Shown here in pieces: positions 10,513 through 21,640 of a stretch of 64,000 nucleotides of DNA (positions within the stretch are counted from its first letter, which is position 1; each line of letters begins with the position of its first letter). This DNA comes from Phycomyces nitens (taxonomy: Eukaryota; Mucoromycota; Mucoromycetes; Mucorales; Phycomycetaceae). The position numbers and the translations under genes were made by a program. The stretch is from positions 1,364,001 through 1,428,000 of the forward strand of contig JAHRBC010000003.1 of NCBI GenBank assembly GCA_022702545.1, given 5' to 3'. The notes below the pieces were generated by a model that saw only the letters and a list, made by a program, of their open reading frames with translations, made no database searches and was not told where the DNA came from.

Positions 10513-12524
10513 ATGCCTCTCGCCAACTCCAATCTCGCTGTTAACGTACTTGTGTCAGTTCATAAGCGCTTTATCAATAACAAGGAAGTCAAAGACCTTT
10601 TGTGCAACAAGTATGACTGGAATACCCCACTTCTAAGCTTCAAAGGAAAGACAATTGCCTGTTCATCAGTCAATGGTGCAGTACTTTATGATATCGTACT
10701 AGATGAAGTATCTGGTATCACTTTGACACTCAAACAAGGTTGCTTGAAATACCTGGGTCCGATTGAAACCAGCTCTCCCACCAGAAATGGACCTTCAGAA
10801 GATCCTGCTGCTCTTGTAGCAACGGAGGATGATTCAGAGGATGAAATCCAAGAAGAGGAAGAGACGGAAGATGAGGACGGCGAAGATCTTTCGGAAGGAT
10901 GGACCCCTGGAGAAGTGGCTATGGATAGCAGACTCTGTGATGATAGCTATCAGCAACAGAATGCGAAACTGAGCTTGGCTAACCCAGGATCTGCCTCGCC
11001 ATTGGAATATTTCTTATTCTTTTTACCATTGAATTATTTCCATCAGATAATCGCCAACATCAATACCAATGCCAGGGATTCGACCAAAAACTTGTGGTCA
11101 GATATCACCTTCAATGAGTATTTGATGTGGATTGCGCTCTTGACTGTGATGACAGTACTCAAGCATCCTGACCGGAAAGCGTACCGGAAACAAGGGTCAA
11201 GCCATTTCATGATGAATGTTGACTTTTCCCAGTACATGTCATACAAGAGATTCAATGATATTATGCGAATGCATGTGTTTGAAGTTTACTCTGTCGAGAA
11301 GCAAAAAGCTGATCCTTTGTATCAAATCCGGTCTCCAATTGAAGCCTTTAACAATCATATGGCTACTTGTGTAACACCAGGCAAGTATTTGGCTGTTGAT
11401 GAATCCATGAACCAGTGGTTGGGTGCAGACATGCCAAACTTGAAGAATGTTCCTCGTAAACCACATCCCATCGGTCAAGAATTCAAGACATTGGCTGACC
11501 ACCACACGTATTGCATTCTGCGCATGGATACGGTCAGTGGCCCAAAGACAAAGGAGTTTGACGATGAACCAGGCATGAAGAACCTGACAGCAATGATGAA
11601 GCGTTTGGTGAAGCCTTGGTTTGGAAGTGGGCACACCATAATTGCTGACTCCTGGTTCGGATCGCCATCAATGACTACAATGCTGAGCGATCTTGGCCTC
11701 TATTCTATCATGCAGGTAGCCAAACGTCGCTACTAGCCCCGTGGAATGCCCACCACGGATATTGTGGAGACGGTTGGTGAAGAGCGTGGTAGTCACTATG
11801 CCATGAGAAAAGTCTCGAGTAGCGGTAAGCTCTTTGTGTGTGCCTATCGAGATCAAAAAGTGAAAGCTTTTATATCTTCGTGCAGCACCACAAGACTTAC
11901 CAGCGAAAGAACTTTTCTGGGTTCTGGGGGTAGCCTTGTTGCCATCAAGTGACCAGAAGTAGTGGATGAGTACGAGACTCATAAAACTGAGTAAAAAGTT
12001 AATTCCAAAAATTATATACTGCCATATTAACGAGTGTATTATTATAGGTGCTGTCGATGCAGCCAACAACTTGAGAGACAATATCTTACCACGATACCAT
12101 CTCTATGGAAAGGTGGGAGATGCGCTTCCTTGGGTTCTTTCTGGGAATTTGTGAGGCAAATTTGTTCAGCTCGTTTCGCGTATTTGGCAATGGCGGAAGC
12201 ACAAGCCATAGCACCTTCAAGGATACTTTAGCTTGGACTTTGTTGAAGCACTGCAAAGAGTTGGTTCATGGCACAGAACCTAACTTGGATGATCAAAGAG
12301 TGTTCAGGTCGGATACTAGCCATTCATATGTATCAATGAGAGGAATGAATGGCAGAAAAAGAATGAGGTTGGGCTGCAAAAGTTGCCAAAGTTCCGGTGT
12401 TCATCGTACAAGAGTAGAGAAATCCTGTAGTTGCGACCCAACTACACCAATGTGTAAGATATGCTATAACAACCACTTACATGCAACCTGGGTTACCCAA
12501 ACCCACCTTAATAATTCTTTGTAA
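10513..12524 (+). pseudogene. piggyBac-like transposase, inactivated copy
   Basis: Same architecture as the copy at 3325-5336, but with two additional in-frame stops: TAG at 11734 (tgg to tag, after AKRRY) and TGA at 11949-11951 (replacing an Arg codon after LVAIK). It carries the same +1 frameshift after the third catalytic Asp, and the same Cys-rich tail. First and second catalytic Asp motifs (AVDES, IADSWFG) remain. Scattered substitutions separate it from copy 1, so it is a diverged sister copy, not an assembly echo. Confidence 0.88.
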
Positions 12525-12825
12525 CCTCAGGCATATAAATATACTATTGCAAATAAAAATAATTGAAATTCTTATATGTAGAATAGTTGATCAAAGAGAC
12601 GGCCCAAAGGGGCCGCCAAATCTTTTACAAAACCACCTTTACTAAATAATGGACTGATGCCCCACTTTTTGTTTTTTAAGAAAAATACAAAAACCACAAA
12701 TAAAAAGAAGGTTTTCTAGTTCAAACGCACCAAAAAAAAATATTTAATACATATATTTTTTCGAGAGAAAAACATTAAAGCAAATCGGTCCAAATGGGCC
12801 GATTCGGGTAATCTCTACTTGATAA

Positions 12826-13113
12826 TAAAAAGAAATAATATAAGAAGTACAAAAAATAAGAGAGATAAATATAAAAAGATTAATTGATATCAGTAAGATT
12901 AACAATTTCATCTGGATATGGAGCAAGAGAAAGCATTGCATTTCTGCCATTATGCTTGTTGAAACTCTTTTAGTCTATTCCAATAACTATCAAAGTTACC
13001 CGGAATGTTATTCCGCTGGCACCCAAGAAAGAATAGTGATTATATGGTCGGCCATTTTCTAGAGGTGTTTCTAGATATACTGACAGTTTTCCAGTAATTA
13101 TTGTTAACATGAT
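12826..13113. other. spacer between piggyBac copy 2 and the MULE remnant
   Basis: AT-rich; no gene. The right-hand end of the MULE element should lie here or just beyond, but inverted terminal repeats could not be matched by eye. Confidence 0.4.
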
Positions 13114-15932
13114 TCAAGAGAGGTTTTGTGGTTGCGTGGTTTGTTTGTTGATTTCTGGGATGCCAAAAGGCAGAAAAGAGGCGGAAGGAATTGATGGGTT
13201 GTCTGAATAGACACATACTGGTCTTTGGTAAGTATCCGCAGCTAGTTGAGCACAGTCGGGTGCGTTAAACCACAGAATGGCATCTAAGCATGCTGGGATT
13301 GATGTATTGTTGTTGCTATTGTTACTGTCAATATCAGAACCGTGTCTTGTAATTTCCTCTAGTTGTTTGACCTCCGTGCCAAAGACACTGGAATAAAGCA
13401 CGCTGTGCTGAGGATGGGCAGCAAGCATGCCCCCTTTTACAAGTGGGAACTTGTTTTGATCATTGTAGACCAAGGGTGTCAGCACACAAAATCAACACCG
13501 CCCATCAGGAATAGGGTTAAACCCACCCTTGATATCATTTGATATCTCTTTCGAGACAGGAAATGTTGGCTTATACGTGGCCCTTTTGCCAACAGATGTC
13601 CAATGGTCATATTCATACCCATCTTGAGCTGTGGAAGGTCTTTTGAAACCTTTTTTTAATAGAGCATCAACTAAATATATGGTTATTAGTCAGGATCGTT
13701 TTTGGTAGCAAATTATCCTTGAAAATAACAACAATTCTTACTTGGGTCGAGAGGCTCTTGTTTAATTTTTTTTTAAATATTTTTTGTGTTTTTTTTTTTC
13801 ACATTTGTGGCTGTTGCATCTTTTTGAGCCATTTTCCTGGCTTCCAGCTTAACCATAGCCTTAAGGCTAGCTTATAATTTTACAAAACTATTAATATCAT
13901 CTCTTATATCAATATGTATGTATATACCTTACCCACCCTGAAAGAATACTTGTCTTTCTCCAGATTGCACGGCCAAAGTCCTTTGGCAAGTACTTTGGGC
14001 GACTGCTGCCCTTGCGTCTTCCAAAAAAAATTATATTCTCTGGGGCCTGAAGTCTTATAGCAGGATGGCCAGTTTTACTATCAAGCCCAGCTGTAGCTCC
14101 ACTTGGGATATTAATAAGGTCGGCAACTTGTTGGCTGCCCTCACAAGAGTGAAAGAGGGTTTCTAGCCTAATAATTTCGTTCATCTACTCCTTTGGCTCC
14201 TCAAAAGACATTGAGTTTGTTGGAATGATGTTTCCCGGACCTTCTCTTTCAACAGGGTCGATGATCCACCTTGATGGAATGCCTGTAAGCTCGATGCTCC
14301 TTTCATTGGGCAATGCATGGTGACAAGGCAAGCCATACTCCAATCTGCATTTGCAAAGACAATTTTGGTCATTGCCGCCTTTCAAACGAAGCTCATGATC
14401 AAGAACAAGTAAGGATCGCTTGGAGACCTTCTTGAACAGGTCTTCGAGCAGCTTGTTCCGGGCAATCAACATATCGACAGTGTTCGATTATCTGATCTTG
14501 ATGGCGCTAAAATCTCTTTCGAGCCTGTTGACATATGTGGCTACAGCGTCGAAAGCTAGCCCCAAAGAAGAGATGGCAGAGATTCCTCTTTTCAAAGCTT
14601 GGTGGGCACTTTCAACTCTTTGGGTTGTTGTACACTCAAAATATATTTGCTTGCATGTCAAATATCCTGCCCATTTCTCTCGGCAATTGACCCATCTGCT
14701 GGTAAAATACACAAAAGGGGAAACCTTCTCTTTCCCATCCTCTACACCCAAACCGGCAGAAACAGCATTGAACTTTGTGAGGGCCACATCAAACTCCTCC
14801 TTCTCCGTACTGTGAATCATACGACTGACATACTCCATCAGCACCTCCTTCTCGGCCACAGACTTCAGTTTTCCAAAAAAGGCTTTCTCAACACTATTCA
14901 GCATGTGCCAGTAGCACAAGAGTTTGACATTATCTGGGAAGACAATGTCAAGGGCACTCATTAATGCAGCACACTTGTCTGTCACAAACAATGTGTTGCA
15001 TGGCATGTCTCTGAAAACGAGCCTTTTCAACTGCTCAAGAAACCAAAGGTAGCTGTCTTGTTGCTCGTTGGACACCCGGGCAAAGGCAATCGGAAACGGA
15101 TCGAGTGTTTCTCTTCCAAGGTTGTGCACACCTTTTACACAGATGAGAGGCATCTCCAGATTGTTGGTAGAATAGGTCGCATCGACTACCATAACCTCTG
15201 GGAAACGACGGGCACTTTCCAACATCTTTGGATGACTGAACATGATTCGTTCAAGCGATCCATTATCGTTGATATCGTATTGTACTTGATACCCTTTTGC
15301 TTCCATATCGTTGATGAGTTTGGTACCTGCATCCTGTATGCCAGGAGCAGTTGCACGGGTGAACTCAGCATTGATGTTGTTGATGTCACTAACATACAAC
15401 TTGCGACCGAACTGTTCATCATCGTTGATTACTGTCTGAATATTACGGGTCTTGGCTTTACCCTCAACAAGTCTAATAATCTCCCTGGCGTCGTCTACAT
15501 TTACTTTTGATAATCTGCCTTTGGGTGTTGATTCTAAACACTCATCATCAAGAGGATGATTATGATATGCTTCAATATTGTTGGTGGATTTCAAAATAAG
15601 ATATATCCGTTGATGCCCTTTTTGTAAGAAACATTCAAAAGGCAAGGGCAGTCCATTCATTCCACTCGAGGGAATCCTTTTCCTGTCTTTGACTTTGATT
15701 CCACAAGTGTTCTTATATTGTCCACCCTTGGTGTACTTCAAGTAAACTCGGGTTGGTTTATGATCTTTGACTGCAAGAACAAAGTTATTAGCAAGGGGGT
15801 ATACTCTTGCATCTTTCCAATTGCCATGGTCATGTCATGGTAGTCATTAGAATGTGGGGTTGGGAGGGCTTGCTGAACAGGATAGTATTCTTTTCCGTCG
15901 ATAAAAATAGTTTCTTTATTGATATGGCTCAT
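13114..15932 (-). pseudogene. Mutator-like (MULE) transposase with SWIM zinc finger and C-terminal OTU protease domain, broken
   Basis: Reading leftward from about 15932: a short N-terminal part, then (after a frameshift near 15815) a FAR1-like DNA-binding part around YTKGGQYKNTCGIKVKDRKR and YHNHPL; a MULE transposase core with VMVVDATYSTN (first Asp), FVTDKCAALMSAL (second Asp), LLCYWHML and a later TTQRVESAH (Glu region). A SWIM finger follows (CKC...LPCHH at about 14350). In-frame stops sit at 14488-14490 and 14185-14187. Further on, after a probable intron (donor near 13740), an OTU cysteine-protease-like segment appears: FNPIPDGRC followed by a stop where a DGxCGFR catalytic motif is expected (about 13490), then WFNAPDCAQLAADTYQRPV. 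Several lesions make this a dead copy. Fusions of MULE transposases with cysteine proteases are known in plants (ULP1 type); OTU here is inferred from the motif. Confidence 0.8.
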
Positions 15933-17251
15933 AATGAAACGAGTTTTATAAAGTATTTGTAATCTCGGGGGAAAATGACTAATAGATGCAATAGATGATT
16001 AGTTGTTATAAGATGAGTGTATACAAAAGAAAAGAGAGTTTTATATATAAAGTCTTTGAATATCTTTTTTCAGGACACAACATTTTATTCCGTAAACTGG
16101 GAACAGGCACTAGATGCCAGACCACAAGTCACTTTCAAAAAGTCCGGTAAAGCAGAAACGTCGTGCCCTAAAGATCGCTGATCAAAAGTGTGTCCTGTGC
16201 TGGTCGCCAAGACAGATGAACACTCCTCTTACCACTTTGGAATACATTAACTCAACAATTCCTAGAGATACACAAGCTCTCATTGTTACGTATATCTTAC
16301 ACGCAATTTAGCGCATTCACTGGGCCTACGTTATAAATGACCAACCGTTTCTCCGTGGTGTGATTTCAGCCAAGACACTCGTTGTCATCCAACGTTTTGT
16401 AGACTAGATTTTCCTCTTTCTCCCCTCTCTCGCTTTCTACTTGTCTTGCATAGCATTCCAACAAGTTTCTCTTTGGCATAAAAAGCCAACTGCTCAGTAC
16501 TATTTGCTAGAACCCACCAATAAATACAAGAAAAGAATTAGTATTGCGACCCCTTGCCTCCCTATTAAAAGTTGCGTAAATTTTAATGAATAAACGCAAA
16601 TCTATTTTCGGGATTTCAATATGATTTTAATGCTCAAGTCTTTTTGGAGAAAAGCCAATGATCACCCCTTGTACTTTTATATATGTGAAAGATGGCGTAC
16701 AAGACCAATACAATAGCATTTGACATTAAAAAGTCACACAAGACTATTATGAGTGGTCAACATTACTGGGGGGTTTTTTGGGGGCTGTAATTGCTCACCC
16801 AAGGCTTTGTAATCTGTATTCGTGCCGGACACCGGACTGTGCACTTTGTTTGACATTACATTCCGGTGTTTTAAAGAATCTATTACATTTCAGAAACAAA
16901 AAGAAAAAAGAAAAGAGCGCCCTGGAAGTTTTGAACTGCAACTCCTTGATGGTTACCGAAGCCTCGACTACTTTTTATATTATTATTTTTTGAAGAGGGT
17001 TTTATAGCTTTTATTTTTATTTATATGGAAAAATTTAGAATAAATAAAAATTGCCTGATGTGAATTGGTTTGGTTACTCTCATGTGGTCTGTGTGAGCAA
17101 CGTCATCTTGAGATCCCCAGGCCACGGTGGTATTTGCGGGAGTGGGTTTTACCGATCAACAAAAGAATTTCAAAAAAAAAGTTACAGGCTCTTTGTTTTC
17201 CAATTCTACTCTCTTTCGACTGCTTCCTTTATTGCTGTTGGTTTTATCGGC
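15933..17251. other. intergenic, upstream region of FZO1
   Basis: No gene recognised. The FZO1 reading frame stays open upstream to 17051, but that extension lacks the compositional character of the protein and is treated as 5' untranslated. Confidence 0.5.
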
Positions 17252-19828
17252 ATGTCTGAACATAACTTTGCTGGGTCCTCGTTCATGTCCTCCAGACGAT
17301 CGCTGAGACGCAACTCGGCTCCATTAGTCGAATCATTGGACGACAGTTATTTCTCCATGCCCACCAAATCACTCGATCTTCGTCAGAATACTCTTTCCTC
17401 AAAATCCCCTCTTTTCTCCTCTCCTTCTCCCTCTCCCACCACTAGCACCAATGCTGCAAACTCTCCTTCTGCCACCTCTTTAACTGCTGCTAGAATTCAC
17501 CAGCACCGTCTGAATGCTGCTCAGGAGCAACGCACTTACAGAGACAGCTGCCAACGTCTCATGACTCATATTGGTGCAGTTATTGGCATGTGCGACGACC
17601 TTCGCCAGTCTAGCAAGCACCGTTCTGCTATTTACTACCCTGCTCCACGCAGAACAGCTCCCTTGCGCTCCCAGACCCTGTCAGCTATTGCCAACGACTA
17701 TCACCACCTGGAGACAGCCTCTCAGCCTGACATGGGCTCACCCTCCTCACTCATCGAATCAGTTCGCCGCTCTTCTGTCCACTCTGCCATGGAGCCATTG
17801 ACAGTGTTTAGCAGACAGGTTGAGAAGAACCGTCTGATCCAGACAGATTTTGGCAAGGATCTCAGTATCCTCAACCTGGAGCTCAAGGTTGGCCACGAAA
17901 GCACAGACCTCAGCACTCTCGAGAACCAGTCAATTGCCAATCTGTTGGAAGAGAAACTTTCTCAGTGCATTCGCCACCTCGAAAACCTCCACACTCGTGT
18001 GGCCGACACTTCATCCAAGGTGCTTGTCACTGGTGATCTTAACTCTGGAAAGAGTACATTTGTCAATGCTCTCCTGAAGCGCGAACTCTTGCCTGCCGAC
18101 CAACAGCCCTGCACCAGCATGTTCTGCGAAGTGCTTGATTCTACCCTCAACGATGGGCTTGAGCAGGTTCACGCCATCCCAGACGTTCAGAAATACAACC
18201 GTCTTGATCCTGCTACCTATCACATTGTTGAAATGCGCCATTTGTACAAGGTTATTACTGATGAGTTTGACCTCTACAAGATGCTCAAGATTTACGCAAG
18301 TGATGCTCGCTCCACTCAAGAGAGTCTGCTCCACAATGGCGTTGTTGATATTGCACTTATTGACTCGCCTGGTCTGAACACTGATTCTGTAAAGACCACT
18401 GCCGTCTTTGCCCGCCAAGAAGAGATTGATGTGGTTGTGTTTGTGGTGAGTGCCGAGAACCACTTTACACTTTCCGGCAAGGAGTTCTTGTGGAATGCTG
18501 CCAATGAAAAGACCCACATCTTCATTGTTGTAAACCGATTCGATTCGATCCGTGACAAGGACCGTTGCAAGCGTCTCATTCTTGAACAGATTCGCCAATT
18601 GTCACCATCCACATATGCCGACGCTGAAGATCTTGTGCACTTTGTCAGTGCAGGCACCGTAGATCTCGAACCTGGGTCTCGCAAGCTTGATGCCCCAGAT
18701 TTTGCCCGTCTCGAGGAGCGTCTGCGTGCCTTTGTATTGGGTAACCGCACCAAATCAAAGCTGTCCCCGGCCAAACATTATTTGGTCAAGCTTTTGACAG
18801 ACATCAATGTTCTCTCCCAGACAAATAAGCAAATGGCCGGTCAGGAATACGAGGAAGCCACCGAGGCACTTCATAAGGACCTTCCTGCCTACGAACACCT
18901 CCTCCGTGTACGCGATCGTCTCCTGAACCAGGTTGAAAAGGTTGCCGAGTCTACCGTTTCCACCATCCAGAAGAGCACCATTGCACGTCTTACAACCGCT
19001 GTGGAACATGTGGAGGCAGCAATTCAAGGAATTGAATATCCCGGTATATTCCTTGTTTGGCAATATGCCCAGGACATTGCCGACTCCATGTCTCAGTCCC
19101 TTTTGAAAGAAGTGCGTCAGGCAGAGCAGATTGCCCGTCAAGACACCTCTCTGTGCGTTGATCGCATCCATGACATGGGTACTGAACACCTTGGCAATTA
19201 TCCCCGTGTAGCCGATGTTGAGAACATGTTGGTGAAGAACAACACCCGCCGCGTTGAAGTTACTGTCGAGGCCACTGATTTCTTTGACTTGGTGTTTGAC
19301 GAGAAGCTTTCTGGTGCTGCTCTGTCTCTTGGTGCTGCAGCCATGGTTGGTGGTCGCATGCTTGGATTCAAGGATGCTGTCTCGAGTATCTGTAGTGTGT
19401 CCAACATGGTCGGTGCACAGAACATTCGCCGTCTGGTCGTTCCCGTGGTCAGCATTGCCAGTATTGGTCTGGCTGCTTATGTGATCTCTGACATGCGCAG
19501 TGCAGTTGAACGCAAGTTGGTCAAGAAGTTCCAGGTTGCTGCACGTGAATCCTCTCATGTCGAAGCACACGGACAGCGTATCTCGCGCGAGTCTCGCAAG
19601 GTTCTGCGCATGGAAGGCTGGGAGATCCACACTCGTCTTCAAAAGGCTATTGAGAACAAGGAGCAGAAACGCAGCGAAATGGAGATCATGGCCCATGATT
19701 CCCAGGAGAGCCTTGCTTACTTTAACTCTCTTCTTGAAAAGTCTGTTCTCTTGCTGGACAATGTAAATGCTGTGCAAATCGAAGCAAATGGTATCCAAAG
19801 CAAGGAGATTGAAGAAAAGGCCTGTTAA
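17252..19828 (+). CDS. FZO1: mitofusin-type transmembrane GTPase (Fzo1)
   Basis: Intronless, 858 aa from the ATG at 17252. Mitofusins are dynamin-family GTPases of the mitochondrial outer membrane that tether and fuse mitochondria. Visible: a Ser-rich N-terminal region (residues 1-60), a helical segment, the GTPase domain with P loop GDLNSGKST (about residue 260), DSPGLNTD (G3, about 370) and VVNRFDSIRD (G4, about 425), helical repeats, then a paired hydrophobic region (ALSLGAAAMVGG and LVVPVVSIASIGLAAYVI, about 685-750) and a C-terminal heptad region. Length matches fungal Fzo1 (about 850). The start is chosen at MSEHNF because the upstream in-frame Met would add 67 residues unlike the family. 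High third-position G/C compared with neighbours suggests strong expression. It ends 372 bp from the convergent MDM33. Confidence 0.95.
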   Translation: MSEHNFAGSSFMSSRRSLRRNSAPLVESLDDSYFSMPTKSLDLRQNTLSSKSPLFSSPSPSPTTSTNAANSPSATSLTAARIHQHRLNAAQEQRTYRDSCQRLMTHIGAVIGMCDDLRQSSKHRSAIYYPAPRRTAPLRSQTLSAIANDYHHLETASQPDMGSPSSLIESVRRSSVHSAMEPLTVFSRQVEKNRLIQTDFGKDLSILNLELKVGHESTDLSTLENQSIANLLEEKLSQCIRHLENLHTRVADTSSKVLVTGDLNSGKSTFVNALLKRELLPADQQPCTSMFCEVLDSTLNDGLEQVHAIPDVQKYNRLDPATYHIVEMRHLYKVITDEFDLYKMLKIYASDARSTQESLLHNGVVDIALIDSPGLNTDSVKTTAVFARQEEIDVVVFVVSAENHFTLSGKEFLWNAANEKTHIFIVVNRFDSIRDKDRCKRLILEQIRQLSPSTYADAEDLVHFVSAGTVDLEPGSRKLDAPDFARLEERLRAFVLGNRTKSKLSPAKHYLVKLLTDINVLSQTNKQMAGQEYEEATEALHKDLPAYEHLLRVRDRLLNQVEKVAESTVSTIQKSTIARLTTAVEHVEAAIQGIEYPGIFLVWQYAQDIADSMSQSLLKEVRQAEQIARQDTSLCVDRIHDMGTEHLGNYPRVADVENMLVKNNTRRVEVTVEATDFFDLVFDEKLSGAALSLGAAAMVGGRMLGFKDAVSSICSVSNMVGAQNIRRLVVPVVSIASIGLAAYVISDMRSAVERKLVKKFQVAARESSHVEAHGQRISRESRKVLRMEGWEIHTRLQKAIENKEQKRSEMEIMAHDSQESLAYFNSLLEKSVLLLDNVNAVQIEANGIQSKEIEEKAC

Positions 19829-20200
19829 TCAATCGGTCTAGCCCAAGTCTTTACCTCTTCCCTCTTCCCAAAAAAAAGTCCTTACTCTCTTTCCCTTGCT
19901 TGCCGATTGAATAAATCACACCATATATAAATCACCTCATCCAAAAAGAAAAAGAGAAATATGCGCCGCACTGGTCTTTTTGGACCAGAATTATCCCAAT
20001 AGAATCGTTTCTTTTATCATCTTTATTTCTTATCATACAATACACTCTCTTATATCCTGTTTTTTTTATAAAATGAATAAACAATTCTCATTTCTTAAAA
20101 ACCCCATCAAGAACACAAGTATAAAAACGACGTTTAGTATTATTATTATTATTATTATTATAATTATTGGTAATGTATGGCAGTAACGAAATACAGATAT

Positions 20201-21640
20201 CTAGTTCCAAAAGAAAACAGCCAGGGCAGTAATAAGACCACCTGCAATTGCACTCTCGAGAGAGTACAGAGCCAGGCTCTTTTTGCTTATAGCCATCATT
20301 GGCTGTTCTGTGGAAATTGATGTAGGTGTAGGTGTAGGTGTAGGTGTAAATGTGGGTGTAAATGTGGGTGTAGAAATAGGAAGAGGTTCTGTAACACTTG
20401 ATTCTGTAACGGTTGATTCTGTAATATCTGGTTCCACGAGAGTTGGCTGCTGTTCTATTAAAGCCAAATCACCAGGGATATCTGTATCAATATCCTCAAA
20501 GGTGTCTTTTGTGGACTCTACAGACACCGGGAAAGCTTCAGGGAGAGTCTGTCCAACTGCCATGTCATTTAAAAGCGTTTCTTCCGGGGTATTTACAAGC
20601 TGGTCAATGGAACTTCCAACAGTGTGTGGCTCTAAAAGCGGCTCAGCTTCTTCTTTAACGGATTCCGTTTGTACATTTAGCGAGTCTCGAGACAAGTCAG
20701 CCAAGAGTGACAGAATTGTCTGTTGCTGATCGACAATCAGGGCATCCTTGGACTCAATTGTATCAAATACTGACATGATCTTGGCTTCTTCTTCGTCCAC
20801 CTTGGCAACCAGCAATTCCTCAAACTGATCTGTCAGTCTCTTGCGCTTCCGTGGCTCAAATACGGTTTGGACGGCTACAAAGAGCAACAAGTTGACAACC
20901 ATGAGAGCCCAGGTACCATAGGTACTGACACTTCGAATCTTGTCACTCCACAATTGCTCTTCATGATATCTCTCCATAATCGAACGCGCAAGTGCCATGT
21001 ATTCTCGGTCCATCTGCTTTTCAGCCTGACGATATAATTCTTTGGTGTTGATTTCTGCCCGAGAATGCTCGTGTTCAAGACGGTATAGTTCTGTAAAGCG
21101 GGTAACATCGTCCCCTGTCCAGAGATGTTTACGCTGCAAAAGTTCATTAATCTCACGCTGAGTACTTGATCGAGTTTCTATTGCTGTCTCGTAGCATCTT
21201 TTTGCCAATTGTACACTATCTCGGGTTGCCTCAAATGCCTGAGCTAGCAAGTGGTTTTATAGACACTGTTAATACTTTTTTTTTAAGAATAAAGGCAGAT
21301 CTTGATATTTACCTTGCTCATGTACTTTGTGCTTTACAAGTTCAATGTGATTGTACCCTGTAAGTTCATTTAATGCTCGACTGGCTCTTTTTAATGCTTC
21401 TTTGGAATCATGAACATCATGCGTCCAGCGTTTGAGGGTATCGCTCGCCGATTGAACTTTGTAAATAAGAGGATCAATGTGAGGCCGAATGTCTGATTGA
21501 AGTTTTCCGAGATAGGCTCGAGAATGAGCCAATGTCGATCCAAACTTGTCGGAAGGGGAAGTATAATGAGCTCTTTGGACAAGCTCGCATGGTGCCCGGC
21601 GCAATTGGCGGACCAGCTTGGGCGGAAGTTGGTGTGCCAT
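20201..21640 (-). CDS. MDM33: mitochondrial inner-membrane protein Mdm33/She9
   Basis: Two exons, 21640-21313 and 21243-20201, give 456 aa. The N terminus (MAHQLPPKLVRQLRRAPCELVQRAHYTS) is a typical mitochondrial presequence: basic, no acidic residues early on. A long coiled-coil region follows, with the family stretch LQRKHLWTGDDVTRFTELY and EKQMDREYMALARSIMERYHEEQLWSDKIRSVSTYGTW leading into a transmembrane segment (ALMVVNLLLFVAVQTVF) and FEPRKRKR. A Thr/Pro repeat encoded by a GTAGGT-type satellite (20322-20370) precedes a C-terminal membrane segment (AGGLITALAVFFWN). Known yeast She9/Mdm33 acts in inner-membrane fission and mitochondrial shape. An in-frame Met at 21736 upstream is less likely, as it would bury the presequence. 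Confidence 0.9.
20322..20370. repeat. hexanucleotide repeat inside MDM33
   Basis: Tandem GTAGGT units followed by a GTGGGTGTAAAT pair on the plus strand. On the coding strand they encode alternating Thr-Pro and Pro-Thr-Phe, so copy-number change would alter a linker length without shifting frame. Confidence 0.8.

Larger units (their letters stand above)
10277..12825 (+). mobile_element. piggyBac-like DNA transposon, copy 2
   Basis: Near-identical to copy 1 over its full length, same orientation, 7.2 kb downstream. The left junction contains TTTTAAA, so a TTAA target site is possible on that side, but it is not matched at the right junction. Subterminal GC palindromes are at 10298-10332, 12601-12614 and 12786-12801. 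Confidence 0.85.

Noticed and set aside
14420..15510. Plus-strand frames opposite the MULE transposase
   Set aside because: They overlap the clearly recognisable transposase and have no family features.
18011..19798. Long minus-strand frames opposite FZO1 (195 and 347 codons)
   Set aside because: They are shadows of a codon-biased, GC-rich coding strand; no domains or signals.
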